Positions 21,187-28,876 of a stretch of DNA of 64,000 nucleotides are shown in pieces. Every line of letters starts with the position of its first letter. Within the stretch, counting starts at the first letter, position 1. Both the position numbers and the translations under genes were made by a program. The DNA is taken from the NCBI RefSeq assembly GCF_036181745.1, contig NZ_CP108080.1:4591501-4655500 (forward strand), read 5' to 3'. This DNA comes from Streptomyces sp. NBC_00259 (lineage in GTDB: Bacteria; Actinomycetota; Actinomycetes; Streptomycetales; Streptomycetaceae). A model generated the notes under the pieces. The model searched no databases. It was not told the origin of the DNA and worked only from the letters and a program-made list of their open reading frames with translations.

Positions 21187-21689
21187 GACACCAACGCGCC
21201 TTCCAGCCCGAGGAGCCGCTCCTTGCGCTCCACCCCGCCCGCGTAGCCGCGCAGCGCGCCATCGGCGCCGATCACCCGGTGGCACGGCCGTACGACCAGC
21301 AGCGGATTGCGCCCGATCGCGGTCCCCACGGCCCGTACACCGGCACCCGCGGCCCCGACCCGCTCGGCGATCTGGCCGTAGGTCGCCGTCTCCCCGTACG
21401 GAATCTCCTCCACCGCCCGCCAGACGCGACGCTGGAAGTCCGTGCCGGCACCCGGCGCGTACTCGATGGCGAAGTGCCTCAGCTCCCCCGCGAAGTACCC
21501 CCGCAGTTGCCCGGCGATCTCCTCGAACGCCCCCGGGTCGCACCGCCAGTCGTCCTTGATCTCGGCCGCGCCCTTCTGGCCGGGCAGAGACAGCGAGACG
21601 AGCGCGGTACCACCCACGGCGCTCGCGGACTCCTCGCCGACCAGCAGCAGCTCACCGAGCGGGCTGTCGACCGTCGCGTACACCGTCAT
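21183..21689 (-). CDS. ogt: Methylated-DNA--protein-cysteine methyltransferase
   Basis: This suicide enzyme transfers the methyl group of O6-methylguanine to its own cysteine. The active site PCHRV lies in GRNPLLVVRPCHRVIGADGALRGYAGG, preceded by the DNA-binding helix ETATYGQIAERVG. Length is 168 aa from ATG 21689. It is the first gene of the ogt-alkB pair. Confidence 0.94.
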   Translation of the reverse strand: MTVYATVDSPLGELLLVGEESASAVGGTALVSLSLPGQKGAAEIKDDWRCDPGAFEEIAGQLRGYFAGELRHFAIEYAPGAGTDFQRRVWRAVEEIPYGETATYGQIAERVGAAGAGVRAVGTAIGRNPLLVVRPCHRVIGADGALRGYAGGVERKERLLGLEGALVS

Positions 21690-21804
21690 GGCTCTTTCCT
21701 CTTCTCGTCCGGTCCTGCACCAACGAGTCTGGGCCGCACACCCCCGCGCTGGCTGGCGGTATTCGGACATCGACGCCGGAGCGCCCTCTCGCTAGGCTCC
21801 CGGC

Positions 21805-22254
21805 ATGGCCGACAGCGATAGCGTGATGGCGATGGCGAACAGCCGGGTCCATGTCGTGCCGGCGGTGCTCTCGCTGGCCAATCCACCCTGGCAGCGCGAG
21901 GTTTGGCTCGACCGGTCCAGGTTCGAGAACCTGGACCACATCTTTGATGTGCTCTTCGATGACTTCTGCGATGCCGACAACCCCGAGCGCTACCTCGGCA
22001 TCGGTCTGAGGACCGAGGAAGAGATCGAACTCATGCGTCGGCTCGGCGCCGCACTCAACGCCGCGAGCGACGAGGCTCCACACGACACCGACGAGGAGTA
22101 CCTGGCTGCCGGCACCTGGCCCGAAGTGGTGGCCATCGCTGGTCGTCTTGCACGGGTCATGGTCGCGAACGACCTGAGCGAACTCGTCCGCCTGCATGAG
22201 GACGCGAGCCAGAGGCAGCAGTCAGGCCCGGCGACACAAGGCGAGTCGGCCTGA
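21805..22254 (+). CDS. Hypothetical acidic protein
   Basis: This 149-residue protein has no family I can name. It is soluble, acidic and probably alpha-helical, with a conserved-looking core WLDRSRFENLDHIFDVLFDDFCDADNPERYLGIGLRTEEE. I recall similar small proteins from other Streptomyces, always without a function. It is divergent from ogt and stands alone. Codon use is normal for the genome, supporting a real gene. An immunity-type role is conceivable but unsupported. Confidence 0.7.
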   Translation: MADSDSVMAMANSRVHVVPAVLSLANPPWQREVWLDRSRFENLDHIFDVLFDDFCDADNPERYLGIGLRTEEEIELMRRLGAALNAASDEAPHDTDEEYLAAGTWPEVVAIAGRLARVMVANDLSELVRLHEDASQRQQSGPATQGESA

Positions 22255-22424
22255 ACCGGTCATCAGGAGGAAGGCCGAGTCAGAGCGCTCGACACACCGG
22301 CACACACCCGTGGCCGGACGAGGAGGGCACAACGAGGGCTGCCGTGGTGGCCGTCCTCGGCGATGTGTCCCGCTGTGCCCTGCTCGCCCGGCCTGACAGT
22401 GCCAGTGCAGGTCGGACTGGTTGA

Positions 22425-22913
22425 TCAGCGGTAGTTCACGAACTGCAGGGCGAAGTCGAAGTCCTTCCCCTTCAGCAGCGCGATGACGGCCTGCAGGTCG
22501 TCACGGCTCTTCGAGCTGACGCGCAGCTCCTCGCCCTGCACCTGCGCCTTGACGCCCTTGGGGCCCTCGTCGCGGATGGCCTTGGCGACCTTCTTGGCGT
22601 TCTCCTGGGAGATGCCCTCCTCGATCGAGGCGAAGATCTTGTACTCCTTGCCGGAGAGCTGCGGCTCACCCGCGTCCAGGGACTTCAGCGAGATACCACG
22701 CTTGATCAGCTTGGACTGGAAGATGTCGAGAATCGCCTTGACCCGCTCCTCACCGCTCGCCTGCATAAGGATCTTGTCGCCGGACCACTCGATGGTCGCG
22801 CCGGTGCCCTTGAAGTCGTAGCGCTGCGAGATCTCCTTGGCGGCCTGGTTGAGGGCGTTGTCGACCTCCTGCCGCTCGACCTTCGAGACGATGTCGAAAC
22901 TGGAGTCGGCCAT
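22425..22913 (-). CDS. YajQ family nucleotide-binding protein
   Basis: The 162-residue protein starts [36 protein letters not shown], the defining N-terminus of the YajQ (UPF0234) family. It ends with [38 protein letters not shown]. Family members bind nucleotides including cyclic di-GMP in some bacteria. The start is ATG 22913. It lies next to tRNA-Tyr. Confidence 0.93.
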   Translation of the reverse strand: MADSSFDIVSKVERQEVDNALNQAAKEISQRYDFKGTGATIEWSGDKILMQASGEERVKAILDIFQSKLIKRGISLKSLDAGEPQLSGKEYKIFASIEEGISQENAKKVAKAIRDEGPKGVKAQVQGEELRVSSKSRDDLQAVIALLKGKDFDFALQFVNYR

Positions 22914-23105
22914 GTGCTGTGGCTCCTTGTATCGGGGGCGTAGACGTACGGCCGGGCAACCCGGACCGCCACCGCAAAGCCTAGCCACCCGCACCCGCCC
23001 GAGCCCTGATCAATCCGGTGGCGGAGCACCCCCACGGATCAGGTATCGTTTACGTCGTTGCCACGGAGCACCGCCCCAAAGCGGACCTCCTGTGCGACAT
23101 CCCAT

Positions 23106-23187
23106 GGCGGTGTGCCCGAGTGGCCAATGGGAGCGGACTGTAAATCCGTCGGCTTAGCCTTCCCAGGTTCGAATCCTGGCGCCGCCA
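23106..23187 (+). tRNA. tRNA-Tyr (GTA)
   Basis: The acceptor stem GGCGGTG pairs with CGCCGCC at 23180-23186 and the discriminator is A. The anticodon loop reads CTGTAAAT with GTA, and a long variable arm typical of tRNA-Tyr follows. GGTTCGAATCC is the T loop. No CCA is encoded. Its 3' half is duplicated 1.1 kb downstream. Confidence 0.96.
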
Positions 23188-23194
23188 CGCGATA
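23143..23194 (+). repeat. Direct repeat copy 1 (attachment site core in tRNA-Tyr 3' half)
   Basis: A 52-bp sequence running from the anticodon stem through the end of tRNA-Tyr and into GCGATA recurs exactly at 24264-24315. This is what site-specific integration into a tRNA gene leaves behind. The Streptomyces element SLP1 is known to use a tRNA-Tyr gene as its attB. Confidence 0.85.
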
Positions 23195-23199
23195 GAAAT

Positions 23200-23233
23200 G
23201 GCCCCTGATCTGCGGAAACGTGGATCAGGGGCC
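23200..23233 (+). terminator. Hairpin terminator after tRNA-Tyr (copy 1 of 3)
   Basis: The arms GGCCCCTGATC and GATCAGGGGCC form an 11-bp stem around a 12-nt loop, followed by ATTGTTGTTG. It starts 13 nt after the tRNA. The same 34-nt hairpin occurs at 24322-24355 and, with three changes, at 29155-29188. Confidence 0.75.
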
Positions 23234-23395
23234 ATTGTTGTTGAGGCGGCGTCGGGAGTTGACTGTCTCGCTGTGTCTCGTCCCTTCGCGCTGTCACCAC
23301 CTGCGGTGTCTGGTCGAGAGCCCGGTTGAGGACCGCGTCGCGATGGACTTCTGGCGGATGGCCTCGGCGACCTTGGCCGCTGGGCTCTTCCCCCG

Positions 23396-23564
23396 CTAAC
23401 CGAAGCAAGGCGACGACGGCGTCGGCTTCCGAGGCCCGCGCCAGTCGAATGGTCGAGTTGGCGGGGCCGACCCAACCTTCTGCGAGGCGTTGCGCCGTGA
23501 TCCGCTGCGGCCTCCAGTCGGCGGGCTTCTTGGGGCCTCCTGTCGTGCCTCGTCTCTTGGCCAT
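23396..23564 (-). pseudogene. Probable truncated ORF, N-terminal fragment
   Basis: From ATG 23564 the frame reads MAKRRGTTGGPKKPADWRPQ and continues to TIRLARASEADAVVALLRLAG, which resembles the first strand-helix of a GNAT acetyltransferase. Beyond about 23396 the reading becomes non-family-like and runs through the tRNA-Tyr gene. A shifted frame ends at 23294. I regard it as a broken remnant within the att island; the GNAT resemblance is weak. Confidence 0.3.
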
Positions 23565-23700
23565 GCGGTCGATCGTTCCCACGAGCTCTCGCTCACCCAC
23601 CTCATGCCCAGGGCGCTTTGATGTGAGGCTGGCGGAAAGTGGGTGGGCAGGTGGTGCGGAGCCATGCATGATTGCCGCATGACTGACGTACGAAAGGCGT

Positions 23701-24132
23701 ATGCCGCGTAGGGCTCCCTCGCAGGTCAGGCTGGACCTGCCACGTGTCCCACGGCCGTGGGACAGCAGAGCGGTGATACCTGGGCTCTCCGCCCGGGCGC
23801 TCGCGGAGATCGCCCGGATCGAGCGGCGGCGATACTGGTCCGGTGATGCGCACCGAGCTGTGACGCGATGGCGGGCCATGGCGTACAAACCCGGGCCGTG
23901 GGTGATGTATGCCGCGCCGGAGGGCGACGGCTGCGAGTGCTGTGATCCATTCACCGGCGCCGACGTCCGCGCGTTCTTGGAAGAGCTGTGCTCCAGCCTC
24001 TCCAGCAGTTCGGCACGTGAGCTCCGCACACTGCTCAAGCCGCTCGACGAGCGCTTCCTCGCCCGTACGCTCAACGACCCGTTTGCCTCGCCTCGTGACC
24101 CATGGTGGAGACGCCGGCTCGAAGCCCCGTGA
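23701..24132 (+). CDS. Hypothetical protein in the tRNA-Tyr island
   Basis: The 143-residue basic-to-acidic protein has an N-terminal helix-rich block ALAEIARIERRRYWSGDAHRAVTRWRAMAYKPG. A short cysteine motif CECCDPF follows, then an Asp/Glu/Leu-rich C-terminus ending DPWWRRRLEAP. I recognise no domain. A 68-bp block encoding the ERRRYWSGDA region recurs with six mismatches at 27430-27497, so this gene type has been copied or shuffled locally. Confidence 0.5.
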   Translation: MPRRAPSQVRLDLPRVPRPWDSRAVIPGLSARALAEIARIERRRYWSGDAHRAVTRWRAMAYKPGPWVMYAAPEGDGCECCDPFTGADVRAFLEELCSSLSSSSARELRTLLKPLDERFLARTLNDPFASPRDPWWRRRLEAP

Positions 24133-24263
24133 GCGAGTGGGAATGGTGGCTGCCAGAGCAAGATCGGGGCCAGTCGCGGGCCAGCGGGAAATGACGGGTC
24201 GCTCTGGTGGACGTATCCGCAGGTGAGAGGACGGATCCGATGGTGCGGCGCAGTGGACTGCAG

Positions 24264-24315
24264 AATCCGTCGGCTTAGCCTTCCCAGGTTCGAATCCTGG
24301 CGCCGCCACGCGATA
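24264..24315 (+). repeat. Direct repeat copy 2 (second attachment site)
   Basis: This is identical over 52 bp to 23143-23194. Upstream of it, GGACTGCAG resembles the tRNA anticodon region but is diverged and lacks the 5' half, so it is not a functional tRNA. The 307-bp gap 24133-24439 contains this repeat and its hairpin and no gene. Confidence 0.85.
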
Positions 24316-24321
24316 AAAAAC

Positions 24322-24355
24322 GGCCCCTGATCTGCGGAAACGTGGATCAGGGGCC
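24322..24355 (+). terminator. Hairpin (copy 2 of 3)
   Basis: The same 34-nt hairpin as behind tRNA-Tyr follows att copy 2 at the same distance. Duplication therefore covers the flank beyond the tRNA as well, interrupted only by small changes in the A-rich linker. Confidence 0.7.
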
Positions 24356-24439
24356 ATTGTCGTCGATGCCGTCGGCGTGAACGCCCGAGACGGCCACCGC
24401 GCGGTCCCGCCCGGCGAAGAAGCCGTCGCGGGCGGATCA

Positions 24440-24850
24440 TCAGGCCGGACCCGTCGCCGACGTCGCGGCCCGGCTGCCGCGGCGCAGGTCGATGAGTGAG
24501 GCGACCGTCTCCAGCCAGCGCCCGGCGCGCGCCTCGTCGTCCGGTGTGCCGGCGACCTGCGCGGCGCTCTCCAGCCAGTCCCGTAGGTACGCGGACGCGG
24601 CACCCGACGGCAGGGGCTCGGCCAGCCGGGCCGCGTACGCGAGGCCGCCGGCCCGGACGATCTTCGCGACGTACGTCACCGAGCGCGGCAGCACGCCGAG
24701 CCGGTCGAGGGTGACGGCGGCGGCGATCGCACCGTCGCCGAAGAGCGCGGTGCGGAGGGCGTCGCGGCTGAGGCCGTGACGCAGCAGCGCCTCGATGTCG
24801 GTGGCGGCGAGCACCTCGTCGTCGGTGCGTGGGTAGCGGTCGTGGACCAT
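24440..24850 (-). CDS. Hypothetical protein, last gene of the putative type VII effector operon
   Basis: The 136-residue soluble, helical protein starts MVHDRYPRTDDEVLAATDIEALLRHGLSRDALRTALFGDGA. No family is recognised. It begins 22 nt after the stop of the lipoprotein gene on the same strand, so it is probably co-transcribed with the putative protease and inhibitor. A chaperone, second immunity or accessory role is possible, but nothing in the sequence decides between them. Confidence 0.7.
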   Translation of the reverse strand: MVHDRYPRTDDEVLAATDIEALLRHGLSRDALRTALFGDGAIAAAVTLDRLGVLPRSVTYVAKIVRAGGLAYAARLAEPLPSGAASAYLRDWLESAAQVAGTPDDEARAGRWLETVASLIDLRRGSRAATSATGPA

Positions 24851-24872
24851 CGTCGTTCCGTTCCGGTCCGGC

Positions 24873-25310
24873 TCAGCGGACGGTGATCGTATAGAGGTAG
24901 TAGGCGGCTTCCTGGTCCGAGTCCTTCGGGGTGCCCGTGGCCGTCGGGACCGGCTTCGACGCGGCCTCCTCGGCGCTGTGGCACCGGCCGTAGGGGCAGA
25001 ACAGCAGCTTCACCGTCGCCTTCCCGGGCGAGAGCGCCGTGAAGTCGAAGAACTGGGTTCCGTCACCCTCGCCGGTGTCCTCGCGGTCACCCCGGTACTT
25101 CAGGACGTCCGGGTCCGCGGCCGGGCTCGCCAGGTACCAGTTCTGCCCGAGCTCGGGGTCGGCCGGGACCTCCAGGGTGAACTTCTCGCCGCTCTCGACC
25201 GAGATGGTCCGCTCGTCGGTCTCGTACGCGGAGTCGCCGCAGCCGGTGAGGACGAGGAGCAGGGCGGCCAGGGCGGGCGTCGTACGGAGGGCGGAGCGCA
25301 TGGACCTCAT
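24873..25310 (-). CDS. Lipoprotein resembling chagasin/I42 cysteine-protease inhibitors
   Basis: This 145-residue protein has a signal peptide and lipobox LTGC with Cys24 as the lipidated residue, so the mature protein sits on the outer face of the membrane. The mature part is an all-beta-looking domain. The stretch ELGQNWYLAS fits the first I42 inhibitory loop, GEGDGTQFFDFTALSPG the second, and LLFCPYGRC the third. Family members block papain-like peptidases. ATG 25310 overlaps the stop of the putative papain/calpain-like gene (TGATG), which makes a protease-inhibitor pair likely. The I42 assignment rests on loop patterns only and needs profile confirmation. Confidence 0.68.
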   Translation of the reverse strand: MRSMRSALRTTPALAALLLVLTGCGDSAYETDERTISVESGEKFTLEVPADPELGQNWYLASPAADPDVLKYRGDREDTGEGDGTQFFDFTALSPGKATVKLLFCPYGRCHSAEEAASKPVPTATGTPKDSDQEAAYYLYTITVR

Positions 25311-26878
25311 CAGTTCTGCTCGATGTAGACGCGGCTGACATCGCCCTTGTGGGCCTTGGAGTAGCGGTCGTCGGTGGCCGCGCTGAGGTCGCCGTTGATG
25401 AAGTCGTCCTCGCTCACCCACGTGGTGGTGCCCCAGGGGTTGTAGATCTGCAGCTTCCCGTCCTCCTGCCCGATGATCATCAGGCTGTGGCCGTGCATGT
25501 TGCCGTCCTCGTCCTTGCGGGAGATGTTGAAGGGGACCGGCTTGCCCTCGGCGACGGACTTCTCGATCTCGGGCATGACACCGCGCCGGTCGTCGGCGCC
25601 GTCCATCTCCTGCGTGTCGTACCTGTCGCCGGTGTGCGGGCCGAGCTCCTTGTCGGAGATCTCCTCCTGCCCGTCGGAGTCCATGCCGGCCGCGTGGCGG
25701 TCCCACCACCAGCCGTCGTACTCGCCGTCGCCCTCGTCGTTCATCCGGAACTGCTCGTCGTGCAGGCGCTTGCGGAAGTTGTCGGGGTTGTCGTCCTGGC
25801 CGTCGGGCCCGCCGGTGAGTTCGAGGGCGTAGACCGGGTCGACCAGGGCGCGCGCGGTGACCGTCGAGGACGGGACGCAGGTCTCGTCGTCCTGTGACCA
25901 GTGCTCGTCACCGAACTTCTGCTCCTCCTGCCCCGTGGCCGAGCCGGTGGTGACCGGTGCCAGGTGCTCCTGGAGCCATGCCGAGTCCTTGCCGTGGATC
26001 TTCCCGCCGAACTCCTCGACCTCGCCGACGTCGTAGCCCGCGGCGAGGGCCTTCATGAGGTACGCCTTCTCCTGCGGGCTCGACGCGTTCGCCAGGAGCC
26101 GTTCCATACGCGCCCGTTCGGCGGGCGAGAGGTTCTCCATGGCGCGGCCCGAGCGTTCGAGGTCGTTGGCGCTGAGGATCTCGTTCAGTTCCGCGTCGCC
26201 GCCGACGTTGCTGGTGTCGGCGAGGGCGAGGCGGTCGGCGGCGGCGAGTTCGTCGGTGTCCATCTGGCCGGCGCGGGCCTCGGCGGCGAACTTGTTGAGG
26301 TCGCGGGCCGCGACGCGGGCGGCGTCATCGGCGTCGACGGCCGCCGCGTGCAGGTCGTCGACGCCGTGGGAGGCCAACGAGCGGGCCCGCAGGCGGAGTT
26401 CCTCCTCGTCGTCGTCCTCGTGCCAGTCGTCGAAGAAGCCGTCCTTGCCGCCGAGCATGGTGCGGGCGTCGCGCAGCTTGCCGCGGCCGGTGCCGTCCTT
26501 GGTCTGCGCCTTCTCCAGCGCGTCGGACAGCGCGATCAGCGCCTTGCCGCCGCCCTGGAACGCCTCGATCATCTGCTGGGCGTCGCGGGAGGCGGCGCCC
26601 ACCACGTCGGAGGCGAGGACGCTCGTGTCGCCGACCCAGACCTTCGGAAGACCCTTGCGGGCGATCTTGTCGATCCGGTCGCTCACCGCGTCGGCCTCGT
26701 CGATCTGGCCGGTGTAGCGCTTGCCCAGGGCCTCGATCACCTTCGGTTCTCCGACCGGTGCCGAGACGCCGAGGGCGTCCTCGATCGCGTCGATCAGGTC
26801 GTTCTTGCTGCCGGCCGAGGAGATGCGCCCGCGCAGGCCGTCGAGCTTCTGCCTGCGGTCGTTCGTGGATTCCGTCAT
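25310..26878 (-). CDS. Putative type VII secreted effector with calpain/papain-like C-terminal domain
   Basis: The 522-residue protein has no Sec signal peptide. Residues 1-300 are predominantly alpha-helical and charged, with WVG at 81-83 in a helix-turn-helix setting like WXG100/LXG proteins and an acidic EDDDEEE patch at 154-160. The C-terminal ~200 residues carry Cys334 in DDETCVPSSTV, His464 in GNMHGHSLMIIG and Asn480 in LQIYNPWGTTTW. This Cys/His/Asn order with an NPWG motif is that of calpain/papain-fold peptidases. The start is ATG 26878, 14 nt after the upstream secretion-partner gene. The neighbouring lipoprotein resembles inhibitors of exactly this enzyme class. Protease activity and secretion are inferred. 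Confidence 0.72.
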   Translation of the reverse strand: MTESTNDRRQKLDGLRGRISSAGSKNDLIDAIEDALGVSAPVGEPKVIEALGKRYTGQIDEADAVSDRIDKIARKGLPKVWVGDTSVLASDVVGAASRDAQQMIEAFQGGGKALIALSDALEKAQTKDGTGRGKLRDARTMLGGKDGFFDDWHEDDDEEELRLRARSLASHGVDDLHAAAVDADDAARVAARDLNKFAAEARAGQMDTDELAAADRLALADTSNVGGDAELNEILSANDLERSGRAMENLSPAERARMERLLANASSPQEKAYLMKALAAGYDVGEVEEFGGKIHGKDSAWLQEHLAPVTTGSATGQEEQKFGDEHWSQDDETCVPSSTVTARALVDPVYALELTGGPDGQDDNPDNFRKRLHDEQFRMNDEGDGEYDGWWWDRHAAGMDSDGQEEISDKELGPHTGDRYDTQEMDGADDRRGVMPEIEKSVAEGKPVPFNISRKDEDGNMHGHSLMIIGQEDGKLQIYNPWGTTTWVSEDDFINGDLSAATDDRYSKAHKGDVSRVYIEQN

Positions 26879-26892
26879 GGACGCGGGCCTCG

Positions 26893-27285
26893 TCAGTAGG
26901 CGGCCAGCGCGGAAGGGCGCTGGGCGTGGGCCGGCATCGTGCTGACGCCGGCGTCGGCCGGGTCGGCCGCCGAGCCGACGGAGACGGCGCGGGCTCCCGT
27001 ACGCACGTCGACGTCGGAACCGCGGTACGCGTGACTGGAGAGGCGGACCTTGTCCGCGAGTTGGTGCAGGGCCGCTTCGAGGACCTTGGTCTCGGCCTCC
27101 CAGGCGGCCGCGAAGGCGTTGAACGCGGGCCCGGTGTCGGAGCCGCCGAGGGCTTCCTGCGTGTAGCACATCGTGCTGGCGACGGCCTTACGTATCTTGC
27201 CCACGTCGTCGCCGGAACCGTCCAGTTCGCCGGCCTGTCCCGACATGCCCTTGTGCCCGACCTGGTAGCCCTCCGGAGAGGTCAT
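26893..27285 (-). CDS. EspB/WXG100-like type VII secretion partner
   Basis: This 130-residue helical protein starts MTSPEGYQVGHKGMSGQAGELDG. Its helical hairpin includes FNAFAAAWEAETKVLEAALHQLADKVRLSSHAYRGSDVD, the spacing of Trp, Leu and Tyr/Asp found in WXG100-related and ESX-1-associated (DUF2580-like) secretion substrates. The tail after residue ~95 is flexible. It is the promoter-proximal gene of the operon. No EccC ATPase or other secretion machinery is in the window, so the export system would be encoded elsewhere. Confidence 0.65.
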   Translation of the reverse strand: MTSPEGYQVGHKGMSGQAGELDGSGDDVGKIRKAVASTMCYTQEALGGSDTGPAFNAFAAAWEAETKVLEAALHQLADKVRLSSHAYRGSDVDVRTGARAVSVGSAADPADAGVSTMPAHAQRPSALAAY

Positions 27286-27429
27286 GGCCCTTCCCCCGTT
27301 TCTCGCTCACCCGACCCGACGCTTTCCGGACAGGGAAGTCGGGCCAGGTCACAACTGTCAGGAAGTTAGCAGAAGGCTGCCATGTACACGCTCGGTGCCA
27401 CAGGTTCCCCACAGGGCTCCCGCGTACCA

Positions 27430-27497
27430 CCCGGGCGCTCGCGGAGATCGCCGGGACCGAGCGGCGCCGGTACTGCTCCGGTGATGCGCAGCGAGCT
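27430..27497 (+). pseudogene. 68-bp fragment related to the island gene at 23701-24132
   Basis: Sixty-two of 68 bases match 23792-23859, and the reading frame is conserved, giving LAEIAGTERRRYCSGDAQRA against LAEIARIERRRYWSGDAHRA. No start, stop or remaining coding part is present. The rest of the 410-bp gap 27286-27695 shows no gene. Confidence 0.55.
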
Positions 27498-27695
27498 CCG
27501 GTGGGCCGCCAGACCCCCGTTGAACTGCGCAGACGTCGGGCGGCGGGAGACTTCTCGATGATCCGGAGGGGCGGCTCGTGGCATGGCGGACGGCGCTGTA
27601 GCGCTTCCCGGCCATGCTTCGGCGCGCGTGATGGAGCCGAAGCTGGTCTGCTGGATTGCAGGGGACGTTGGCCGCGTTTGCCGGGAGAGATTCAG

Positions 27696-28721
27696 ATGAG
27701 TACTTATCGAGTCGCGCAGGTCGCCGCCGCCAGTGGGCCCTTCGAGATCGTCGAGCGTGAGTTGCCGCAGCCGGGCCCCGGTCATGTGCGGGTCGCCGTG
27801 GACGCCTGCGGGGTCTGCCACAGCGATTCCTTCTTCGTGGACGCGGGGCTACCGGGCGTCCGCTTCCCGGTGGTTCCCGGCCACGAGATCGCCGGGCGTA
27901 TCGAGGTACTGGGCGAGTACACGCAGGAGAAGGGCTGGCAGGTCGGCGACCGGGTGGCCGTCGGCTGGTTCGGCGGCAGTTGTGGCCACTGCACGCCGTG
28001 CAGGCAGGGCGACTTCGTCGTGTGCGACAACCTGAAGGTTCCGGGGTGGGCGTACGACGGAGGATTCGCCGACGCGGTCGTCGTGCCGGCCGACGCCCTG
28101 GCCCGGATCCCCGATTCGCTGTCGGCGACCGACGCGGGGCCCATGGCCTGCGCGGGGGTGACCACGTTCGACGGGCTGAGGCGCAGCTCCGCCCTGCCGG
28201 GGGACCTGGTCGCGGTACTCGGCCTGGGCGGGCTCGGACACCTGGCGGTGAAGTACGCGGTCGCCATGGGCTTCGAAACCGTCGCCATCGCCCGCGGCGC
28301 CGAGAAGGCCGACCTCGCCAAGCAACTCGGCGCCCACCACTACGTCGACAGCACGGCGGGCACCGCCGTCGCGGACGAGCTGCTGTCCCTCGGCGGTGCC
28401 AAAGTCGTCATGGCCACCGCGTCGAACTCCGACGCCATCGCGGCGACCGTCGACGGGCTGTCGCACCGCGGCGAGCTGGTCGTGGTCGGTGTGGACACCG
28501 AACCGCTCGCCATCAGCCCGGCCCAACTGATCCTGCGCGGCAGGGTCGTCCGCGGCCACCCGTCCGGCACCGCGCAGGCCGTGCAGGACACCATGGCGTT
28601 CAGCGCCCTGCACGGGATCCGTCCGATGGTCGAGGTCGTTCCGCTGAGCCAGGCCGGTGAGGCGTACCAGAAGATGATGGCCGGCGGCGCGCGCTTCCGG
28701 ATGGTGATCACCCCGCACTGA
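27696..28721 (+). CDS. Zinc-dependent alcohol dehydrogenase
   Basis: This 341-residue medium-chain dehydrogenase has the catalytic zinc site in CGVCHSDSFF and PGHEIAGRI. A structural zinc site with four Cys lies in CGHCTPCRQGDFVVC, and the NAD(P)-binding Rossmann motif is GLGGLGHLAVKYA. Such enzymes oxidise alcohols or reduce aldehydes; the specific substrate is unknown. The start is ATG 27696 with GGGAGAG 6-7 nt upstream. It is monocistronic. Confidence 0.92.
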   Translation: MSTYRVAQVAAASGPFEIVERELPQPGPGHVRVAVDACGVCHSDSFFVDAGLPGVRFPVVPGHEIAGRIEVLGEYTQEKGWQVGDRVAVGWFGGSCGHCTPCRQGDFVVCDNLKVPGWAYDGGFADAVVVPADALARIPDSLSATDAGPMACAGVTTFDGLRRSSALPGDLVAVLGLGGLGHLAVKYAVAMGFETVAIARGAEKADLAKQLGAHHYVDSTAGTAVADELLSLGGAKVVMATASNSDAIAATVDGLSHRGELVVVGVDTEPLAISPAQLILRGRVVRGHPSGTAQAVQDTMAFSALHGIRPMVEVVPLSQAGEAYQKMMAGGARFRMVITPH

Positions 28722-28876
28722 CGCACTTCGCGCTTCCGTACGGGGCTGTCAAGTCCCGACATCCAGTGGCGTGACGCCCTGGGTCGCCCAGGGGTGAATT
28801 GAGGCGTGGGCTCACGCAGGTCGTACGGCCCACTCGCTCGACAGACCTCACCCCATCCCGATCCAGGAGCCTTCCC

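Larger units (their letters stand above)
23195..24263. mobile_element. Small island between tRNA-Tyr att repeats, no integrase
   Basis: These 1.07 kb lie between two exact copies of the tRNA-Tyr 3' half. They contain a plausible plus-strand gene, a minus-strand fragment and a terminator hairpin, but no integrase, excisionase or replication gene. The best reading is a deletion remnant of, or a cassette left by, an SLP1-type integrative element. Confidence 0.6.

Noticed and set aside
24240-24310. Second tRNA-Tyr gene
   Set aside because: Only the 3' half is present; the 5' acceptor strand and D arm are missing, so it is an attachment-site copy.
23154-24440. 428-codon minus-strand frame crossing the tRNA-Tyr island
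   Set aside because: It is translated through both att repeats and the antisense tRNA gene (RRQDSNLGRLSR is a familiar tRNA-derived artefact). Only a short N-terminal piece might be a real remnant.
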